A stretch of 11,683 bases of DNA from Bifidobacteriaceae bacterium NR021 (GTDB lineage Bacteria > Actinomycetota > Actinomycetes > Actinomycetales > Bifidobacteriaceae): the NCBI GenBank assembly GCA_003585845.1, contig NQOP01000002.1, forward strand, positions 377,096-388,778. Reading direction: 5' to 3'. Position numbers and translations under genes: made by a program. Of this stretch, positions 6,923-11,683 are shown in pieces. Each line of letters opens with the position of its first letter. Within the stretch, counting starts at the first letter, position 1. The notes under the pieces are model-generated. The model saw nothing but the letters and a program-made list of their open reading frames with translations. It was not told the origin of the DNA and did not search any database.

Positions 6923-8377
6923 TTAATCTTGCTTTACTTCTGGACAATTAGGATCTGCCCACAAAGTGTGGAATACGCCTGGCTCGTCAATGCGACCGTA
7001 AGTGTGAGCGCCGAAGAAATCACGCTGAGCCTGAATAAGTGATGCTGGCAAACGCTTTGAACGCAAGCCATCGTAGTACGCAAGCAAGCTGGAGAATGCT
7101 GGCACAGGAACCCCGTGCTCAACTGCGCGCGCAATAACACGACGCCAAGCAGCTTGAGACTTTTCAATTGCATCCTTAAAGTAAGGAGCAAAGAGCAAAG
7201 AAACGCTTGCTTCACCAGACTCAAAAGCCTCTGAAACGCGGTTCAAGAACTGAGCGCGAATAATGCATCCACCACGCCAAATACGAGCGACAGCAGCTTG
7301 GTCAATCTTCCAATCATGCTCAATTGCAGCAGCTGCAATCTCGTCGAATCCCTGAGCGTAAGAAACAATCTTAGAAGCATACAAAGCTTGGCGAATATCC
7401 TCAATAAACGCCTTACGCTCAGCATCGCTCAAATCAAAATGCACATCCGGACCAGTCAAACCCTGACTTTCAGCAGCTTCTCGCAAAGCAACCTGGCTGG
7501 AAAGTCCGCGAGCAAACACGGCTTCAGCAATACCCGTAACTGGTATGCCTAGCGAAAGCGCAGATTGTACAGTCCAAGTGCCAGTGCCCTTCATGCCAGC
7601 ATGATCCACCATCATCTCAACCAAAGGCTTACCAGTCTTAGCATCCTTCTGGCGAAGCACATCCGCAGTAATCTCAATCAAATAAGAATCAAGTTCGCCC
7701 TTATTCCACTCACTAAACACATCCGCAATTTCGTCGGACTTCATGCCCAAACCGCGAAGCATTAAATCGTAGCTTTCGGCAATAAGCTGCATATCCGAGT
7801 ACTCGATGCCATTGTGAACCATCTTCACAAAATGACCAGCACCATCAGTACCAATATGCGTTACGCAAGGCTCACCTTCAGCAACAGCAGCAATAGACTT
7901 CAAAATAGGACCAAGAGTCTTCCAAGATTCCTCAGTGCCACCAGGCATCATCGAAGGGCCACGCAAAGCACCTTCTTCGCCGCCAGAAACACCGCAACCA
8001 ACGTAATGAAGACCACGCGCGCGAATGTCACGCTCTCTGCGAATCGTATCTTCAAAATAAGAGTTTCCGCCGTCGACGATAATATCTCCAGGCTCCATAG
8101 CATTTGCAAGTTCTTCAATCACAGCATCCGTAGGAGCACCAGCTTTTACCATAATTATTGCAGTGCGCGGACGCTTTAGAGAAGCCACAAATTCTTCAAC
8201 AGTTTTTGAAGGCACAAAAGCGCCTTCACTGCCATGCTCATTCATTAAAGTTTCAGTGCGCGAATAATGACGATTATAAACAGCTACTGTATTTCCATGA
8301 TGCGCAAGATTACGCGCTAAATTCGAACCCATGGCAGCCAAACCAACAACACCAATATTTGCCTGAGCTTGAGTCAT
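6923..8377 (-). CDS. gnd: 6-phosphogluconate dehydrogenase, decarboxylating
   Basis: Oxidatively decarboxylates 6-phosphogluconate to ribulose 5-phosphate with NADP+, the third oxidative step. The 484 residues fit the long, homodimeric form of the enzyme. The N-terminal Rossmann motif is GVVGLAAMGSNLA (9-21), and YNRHYSRT (34-41) carries the Asn-Arg and downstream Arg/Thr expected for NADP binding. DGGNS (102-106), SGGEEGA (131-137), the catalytic Lys185 and HNGIEY (188-193) are intact. The family signature appears as VDHAGMKGTGTW, with Met where Asn, Gln or Ser is usual. The start has AGAGG (complement of 8385-8389) seven nt upstream. It faces the zwf-opcA-pgl operon and shares its terminator, so all three oxidative enzymes sit together but on two transcripts. 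Confidence 0.97.
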   Translation of the reverse strand: MTQAQANIGVVGLAAMGSNLARNLAHHGNTVAVYNRHYSRTETLMNEHGSEGAFVPSKTVEEFVASLKRPRTAIIMVKAGAPTDAVIEELANAMEPGDIIVDGGNSYFEDTIRRERDIRARGLHYVGCGVSGGEEGALRGPSMMPGGTEESWKTLGPILKSIAAVAEGEPCVTHIGTDGAGHFVKMVHNGIEYSDMQLIAESYDLMLRGLGMKSDEIADVFSEWNKGELDSYLIEITADVLRQKDAKTGKPLVEMMVDHAGMKGTGTWTVQSALSLGIPVTGIAEAVFARGLSSQVALREAAESQGLTGPDVHFDLSDAERKAFIEDIRQALYASKIVSYAQGFDEIAAAAIEHDWKIDQAAVARIWRGGCIIRAQFLNRVSEAFESGEASVSLLFAPYFKDAIEKSQAAWRRVIARAVEHGVPVPAFSSLLAYYDGLRSKRLPASLIQAQRDFFGAHTYGRIDEPGVFHTLWADPNCPEVKQD

Positions 8378-8650
8378 AATGACACCTCTTATCTTGTACT
8401 TGTTTTGTTATTTGCACGCATGCTTTGCGCACCCAAGCAATCTGCATTATCTACAAAATGCACAATTTTTTATTTTGCGTTACGCCCCTTCAAGAAACGC
8501 ACTTAATAATTTTATAGGCGGATATGCACAAGGCTTAACAATATGCAAGTTAAGTAATTCCAAATATAAATTTTGTGAAATAAATTACATTTTTAATCGT
8601 TAAAACTAAGCTCATATTCACTTCATAAAACACGACACGCTTACGAACAC

Positions 8651-8670
8651 GCTATTTTTAGCTATTTTAA
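8651..8670 (+). repeat. Tandem 10-bp repeat upstream of the NrdR boxes
   Basis: GCTATTTTTA is followed directly by GCTATTTTAA (9 of 10 identical), a period close to one helical turn. It ends four nt before the first NrdR box. It could act as an AT-rich upstream promoter element; function is not shown. Confidence 0.4.
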
Positions 8671-8674
8671 ATAA

Positions 8675-8690
8675 TAACTATATATAGTGT
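8675..8690 (+). promoter_or_regulatory. NrdR box 1
   Basis: TAACTATATATAGTGT closely matches the NrdR-box consensus acaCwAtATaTwGtgt, including the full CTATATATAG core. NrdR is the nucleotide-sensing repressor of ribonucleotide reductase operons. Together with the second box 32 bp downstream it forms the expected pair. Confidence 0.88.
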
Positions 8691-8716
8691 TTACACAGTC
8701 GACACACCACTATAAA
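8690..8716 (+). promoter_or_regulatory. Possible nrdHIE promoter
   Basis: TTTACA (8690-8695) resembles a -35 and TATAAA (8711-8716) a -10, with a short 15-bp spacer. If real, box 1 abuts the -35 and box 2 covers the -10, which fits NrdR repression. The non-ideal spacing leaves the exact assignment uncertain. Confidence 0.4.
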
Positions 8717-8722
8717 TAGTGC
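8707..8722 (+). promoter_or_regulatory. NrdR box 2
   Basis: CCACTATAAATAGTGC has the palindromic arms and the CTATAAATAG core of an NrdR box. It begins 32 bp after box 1 (16-bp linker), about three helical turns, so both boxes face the same side of the DNA as known for paired NrdR sites. Confidence 0.88.
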
Positions 8723-8766
8723 TTATTCAGAGTAAGCTAACTACTTGGCTTTTGTCGATACAACAC

Positions 8767-8782
8767 GGAATTGCAAAATTCC
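8767..8782 (+). repeat. Small GNRA-loop hairpin in the nrdH leader
   Basis: GGAATT (8767-8772), loop GCAA, AATTCC (8777-8782): a perfect 6-bp stem with a GNRA-type tetraloop. It ends eight nt before the ribosome binding site, so it could influence ribosome loading or mRNA stability without covering the site. Confidence 0.4.
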
Positions 8783-8790
8783 CCATCACC

Positions 8791-8797
8791 AGAGGAG
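8791..8797 (+). promoter_or_regulatory. Ribosome binding site of nrdH
   Basis: AGAGGAG with six nt to the ATG at 8804. It rules out the in-frame TTG at 8771, which would add 11 residues not seen in NrdH proteins. Confidence 0.8.
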
Positions 8798-8803
8798 ATT
8801 GAA

Positions 8804-9064
8804 ATGACTATCACAGTGTTTACTAAACCTCATTGCCCACAGTGTGATGCAACTAAGCGACAGTTCACAAAACTTGGCGTGAACTTCGAGACTGTAGACT
8901 TATCAAAAAGCCCTGAATCACTCGAACAGTTAAGAAATGCAGGATACCGTCAAGCTCCAGTAGTAATTGCTCCTGACGCATCCTGGAGTGGGTACCGTCC
9001 AGATCTAATTGCGCAAATTGCGGATAAACTCGGAACTTCCGCAGAGACAGCAAAAGAAGCATGA
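8804..9064 (+). CDS. nrdH: Glutaredoxin-like protein NrdH
   Basis: Small redox protein (86 residues) that reduces the class Ib ribonucleotide reductase and is itself reduced by thioredoxin reductase at the expense of NADPH. The active site CPQC is at residues 11-14 following FTKPH, as in NrdH; CPQC is a variant of the more usual CMQC or CVQC. The C-terminal WSGYRPD motif is the NrdH hallmark that separates it from ordinary glutaredoxins. It is the first gene of nrdHIE, placed behind a paired NrdR site. Its stop is three nt before the nrdI start. Confidence 0.95.
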   Translation: MTITVFTKPHCPQCDATKRQFTKLGVNFETVDLSKSPESLEQLRNAGYRQAPVVIAPDASWSGYRPDLIAQIADKLGTSAETAKEA

Positions 9065-9067
9065 GAA

Positions 9068-9568
9068 ATGTGTGAGCAAGAAAATATAACACAACAAAGC
9101 GAGCCTGAATCGCGCGCACAAGGCGAATCAATAGGAGCTGTAGTCTACTTTTCCTCAGTTTCCGAAAACACGTTAAGATTTGTGCAAAATTGCGATTTTC
9201 CAAGCAATAACGTGAATGTATATCGCATACCACTTCGTCCTAAAGAGCCGGAATTAAACGTGCGCGAACCGTATGTTTTGATTGTTCCAACTTACGGCGG
9301 TGGAAATATTGCAAAAGCAATACCGATGCAAGTTCGCAAATTCTTAAATAATCGCGAAAATCGTTCGTTTATTCGCGGAGTAATTTCTTCCGGAAATACG
9401 AATTTTGGAGAAGCATATTGCGCTGCAGGCGGTCAAATTGCAGGAAAGTGCGGAATCCCAAATATGTACTCGTTTGAACTCACGGGAACTGCAGAAGATA
9501 TAGAAAAAGTAGCGCAGGGCATACCGAGGTTTTTAAGACAACTCAAAGAAACAGAACAAACGAAATAA
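9068..9568 (+). CDS. nrdI: NrdI flavodoxin-like protein
   Basis: FMN protein that supplies the oxidant (superoxide or peroxide) for assembling the dimanganese-tyrosyl radical cofactor in NrdF. It has 166 residues, slightly long because of an acidic/polar N-terminal lead of about 22 residues. Core motifs are VVYFSSVSENT (FMN phosphate loop), VPTYGGG, GVISSGNTNFGEAYCAAGG and YSFELTGT. It starts three nt after nrdH and has only a weak AGAAG upstream, so translation is probably coupled to nrdH. A shorter N-terminus is not offered by any later start before the core. The C-terminus ends in a charged KETEQTK tail. Confidence 0.95.
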   Translation: MCEQENITQQSEPESRAQGESIGAVVYFSSVSENTLRFVQNCDFPSNNVNVYRIPLRPKEPELNVREPYVLIVPTYGGGNIAKAIPMQVRKFLNNRENRSFIRGVISSGNTNFGEAYCAAGGQIAGKCGIPNMYSFELTGTAEDIEKVAQGIPRFLRQLKETEQTK

Positions 9569-9654
9569 ACAAAATAAAAGAAATAATTAAAAGAAACAAA
9601 ACAAAAAGCGTTTGAAAAAGCAAAAAATAACGCATGAAGAAAGGAACAAACCCC
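9569..9654 (+). other. A-rich spacer between nrdI and nrdE
   Basis: Of 86 bases 54 are A and only 9 are T on the coding strand, and no stable hairpin is evident. It ends with an AAGGA ribosome binding site (9641-9645) nine nt before the nrdE ATG. The lack of a terminator supports cotranscription. Such an unstructured A-rich leader may favour high nrdE translation relative to nrdH and nrdI (inference). Confidence 0.55.
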
Positions 9655-11683
9655 ATGAATAGCACGGATCCGATGAGCGAATCTACTTCGCTTAATCTTG
9701 ATCACACTGATTCTGCAAGCACAACTGCCAGCACAACAGCAGAGCGCATTCGCAACAGCCGTGACTACCACGTTCTTAACGCTATGCTCGGTCTTTTTGA
9801 CCCAGAAAAAGGCATTCAGTTTGATAAAGATCAGGAAGCAGAAAAGCTTTACGTTTCGGGTTACGTGCAAGAACACAGCATGAAGTTTGCTTCAACTCGC
9901 GAGCGCTTGAACTATTTGATTGACAACTATTACTACAACGGCAACGTGTTCAACAAATACAGCGATGAGTTTCTAGATAAATTCTACGAGCATGCACAAG
10001 CCGCCCACCACACTTTTGGCACATTCTTGGGTGCTTTTAAGTTCTACACTTCTTACGCTTTAAAGACTTTCGACGGCAAGCAGTATTTGGAAAACTTCGC
10101 TCAGCGCGCAGCTGCAGTCGCTTTGGAACTCGCAGACGGCGACGAAAAAGCAGCGCTCAACTATTTGGACGAAATGCTTGCAGGTCGCTTCCAGCCAGCC
10201 ACTCCAACGTTCTTGAATCTTGGTAAAGCTCAGCGCGGAGAGGCTGTGAGCTGCTTCCTCGTGCGTTTGGAAGATAATATGGAGTCTATTGCGCGCGGAA
10301 TTAATTCTGCTTTGCAACTTTCTAAGCGCGGCGGCGGCGTGGCTCTTTTGCTTACGAATTTGCGCGAGCTTGGCGCTCCTATTAAGCGCATCGAAAATCA
10401 GTCGAGCGGCGTTGTGCCTGTTATGAAGCTTTTGGAAGATTCATTCTCTTACGCTAATCAGCTTGGCGCTCGTCAGGGCGCTGGTGCCGTGTATATTAGC
10501 GCACACCACCCAGATATTATGCGTTTCCTCGACACTAAGCGCGAGAACGCGGACGAGAAGATTCGTATTAAGTCGCTTTCTTTGGGCGTTGTGATTCCGG
10601 ATATTACTTTTGAGCTTGCTAAGCGTAAGGAAAAGATGGCTTTGTTTAGCCCTTACGATGTTGAGCGTGAGTATGGTAAACCTTTTGCAGACATTTCTGT
10701 TACTGAGCATTACGATGAGATGGTTGCAAATCCTCGCATTCACAAGAAGTACATCGACGCTCGCGAATTCTTTATGACACTTGCGGAAATCCAGTTTGAA
10801 TCTGGCTACCCTTACATTTTGTTTGAAGATACTGTGAATCGCACGAATCCTATTGAGGGTCGCATTACTATGAGCAACTTGTGCTCCGAGATTTTGCAAA
10901 CTCAGGAAGCAAGCACTTATAACGCTGACTTATCTTATAGTCACGTTGGCCGCGACATTTCTTGCAATCTCGGCTCTCTTAATATTGCTAAGGCAATGGA
11001 TGGTGACTTGGGTGCAAGCGTTGATTTGGCGGTACGTGCGCTCACTTCTGTTTCGGAGCACACTTCGATTGATTCTGTACCTTCGATTCGTCGCGGAAAC
11101 GCAGAAGGTCACGCTATTGGCTTGGGTCAAATGAATTTGCACGGTTTCCTTGCTCGCGAGCACATGCAGTACGGAAGCGAGGAAGCTCTTGACTTTACAG
11201 ACATGTACTTTATGACTGTTGCTTACCACGCTTATAAAGCTTCTCACGCTTTGGCTGTAGAGCGCGGACACGCTTTCGCAAGCTTTAAGACGAGCACCTA
11301 CGCTAAGCCTGCAGGCAAAGGCAACTATTTCGATAAATATACTGATGGAAGTCGTTCTCTTGAGCCTCGCACTCAAGCTGTTCGCGATTTGTTTGCTCGT
11401 TTCAATGTTGCGATTCCAACTGTTTCAGACTGGGAGCAGTTGCGCGACGAGATTTTGCGCGACGGCATTTACAACGAGTATTTGCAGGCTGTTCCTCCAA
11501 CTGGCTCAATCTCTTACATCAATCATTCCACAAGTTCTATTCACCCGATTGCTTCTCGCATCGAGATTCGCAAAGAGGGCAAAGTTGGACGCGTCTACTA
11601 CCCTGCCGCTTACATGACGAACGACAATATGCAGTACTTTAAGGATGCTTACGAGATTGGCTGGAAGGCGATTATTGATACTT
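9655..11683 (+). CDS. nrdE: Class Ib ribonucleoside-diphosphate reductase, alpha subunit (partial)
   Basis: Catalytic subunit that reduces ribonucleoside diphosphates to deoxyribonucleotides, working with the radical subunit NrdF. 676 codons are present and the frame is open to the window edge; with a usual length of about 700-730 residues only the C-terminus is missing, including the swinging-arm cysteines. Motifs: QPATPTFLN, the redox Cys200 in [25 protein letters not shown], the Asn408-x-Cys410-x-Glu412 active-site trio in SNLCSEI, and PTGSIS at 615-620. There is no ATP-cone domain at the N-terminus, as expected for class Ib. The first 30 or so residues are a Ser/Thr-rich lead. The ATG at 9655 is preferred for its AAGGA site; in-frame ATGs at 9634 and 9673 are alternatives. 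nrdF would be expected downstream. Confidence 0.96.
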   Translation, partial: MNSTDPMSESTSLNLDHTDSASTTASTTAERIRNSRDYHVLNAMLGLFDPEKGIQFDKDQEAEKLYVSGYVQEHSMKFASTRERLNYLIDNYYYNGNVFNKYSDEFLDKFYEHAQAAHHTFGTFLGAFKFYTSYALKTFDGKQYLENFAQRAAAVALELADGDEKAALNYLDEMLAGRFQPATPTFLNLGKAQRGEAVSCFLVRLEDNMESIARGINSALQLSKRGGGVALLLTNLRELGAPIKRIENQSSGVVPVMKLLEDSFSYANQLGARQGAGAVYISAHHPDIMRFLDTKRENADEKIRIKSLSLGVVIPDITFELAKRKEKMALFSPYDVEREYGKPFADISVTEHYDEMVANPRIHKKYIDAREFFMTLAEIQFESGYPYILFEDTVNRTNPIEGRITMSNLCSEILQTQEASTYNADLSYSHVGRDISCNLGSLNIAKAMDGDLGASVDLAVRALTSVSEHTSIDSVPSIRRGNAEGHAIGLGQMNLHGFLAREHMQYGSEEALDFTDMYFMTVAYHAYKASHALAVERGHAFASFKTSTYAKPAGKGNYFDKYTDGSRSLEPRTQAVRDLFARFNVAIPTVSDWEQLRDEILRDGIYNEYLQAVPPTGSISYINHSTSSIHPIASRIEIRKEGKVGRVYYPAAYMTNDNMQYFKDAYEIGWKAIIDT

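Larger units (their letters stand above)
8378..8803. other. Divergent intergenic region between gnd and nrdH
   Basis: About 425 bp without a convincing gene. The left part (8378-8640) must hold the gnd promoter and leader on the minus strand, but I see no clear -35/-10 pair; TATAAA on the minus strand near 8511-8516 is a weak candidate. A CTTAAC/GTTAAG inverted repeat (8534-8539/8549-8554) is present. The right part (8651-8803) holds a tandem 10-mer, the NrdR box pair, a probable nrd promoter, a small hairpin and the nrdH ribosome binding site, listed separately. An open frame at 8379-8603 resembles nothing I recognise and has no ribosome binding site. Confidence 0.6.

Noticed and set aside
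8379-8603. 74-codon plus-strand frame in the gnd-nrdH gap
   Set aside because: No ribosome binding site, unrecognisable product, and it occupies the expected gnd promoter and leader region.
8721-8753. Attenuator made of alternative stems GCTTA/TAAGC and AAGCTAA/TTGGCTT before nrdH
   Set aside because: The stems are mutually exclusive and the second is followed by three T, but they are short, one contains a G-U pair, and the likely transcription start would cut into the first stem. The NrdR boxes explain regulation better.
8378-8803. Riboswitch or small RNA gene in the gnd-nrdH gap
   Set aside because: No recognisable riboswitch core, and no hairpin followed by a T run that would end an independent small RNA.
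10441-11376. Two roughly 150-codon minus-strand frames inside nrdE
   Set aside because: The plus frame is unmistakable NrdE with all active-site motifs; the antisense frames show no family features.

Overview
The window looks like chromosomal DNA of a low-G+C member of the Bifidobacteriaceae, most likely Gardnerella or a close relative. This is inferred from recalled protein similarity, not from a search. Inorganic pyrophosphatase, G6PDH, OpcA and the Nrd proteins all read like bifidobacterial versions. The presence of OpcA points to an actinobacterium (or cyanobacterium), while codon use is AT-rich for that phylum. I see no IS element, phage gene, CRISPR array, tRNA or rRNA.

Layout. (1) 1-97: terminator hairpin(s) for ppa. 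(2) 98-592, minus: ppa, soluble inorganic pyrophosphatase. (3) 593-895: divergent intergenic region with overlapping palindromes and a nested inverted repeat. (4) 896-3322, plus: a large membrane O-acyltransferase with a C-terminal SGNH domain, of the OatA type (peptidoglycan O-acetylation), followed by a weak terminator. (5) 3426-6822, plus: zwf-opcA-pgl, the first two steps of the oxidative pentose phosphate pathway plus the G6PDH assembly/activator protein. (6) 6867-6904: a strong hairpin between convergent units. (7) 6923-8377, minus: gnd, the third step. (8) 8378-8803: divergent regulatory region with two NrdR boxes 32 bp apart. (9) 8804-11683, plus: nrdH-nrdI-nrdE, class Ib ribonucleotide reductase. 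nrdE runs off the right edge and nrdF would be expected beyond it.

How the genes work together. zwf, opcA, pgl and gnd together convert glucose 6-phosphate to ribulose 5-phosphate with two NADPH, so the locus holds the whole oxidative branch, split across two converging transcripts. The next unit, class Ib RNR, consumes ribonucleotides and reducing power: NrdH is a glutaredoxin-like reductant ultimately fed by NADPH through thioredoxin reductase. Pentose/NADPH supply therefore sits beside dNTP synthesis. That the adjacency has functional meaning is inference. The clearest regulatory signal is the NrdR box pair over the presumed nrdHIE promoter. I found no convincing novel multigene system; this is mostly a core-metabolism region. 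The less ordinary points are the structured ppa/acyltransferase intergenic region, the atypical low-complexity insertions in the acyltransferase, the lack of a ribosome-binding site at zwf, and the A-rich nrdI-nrdE spacer.
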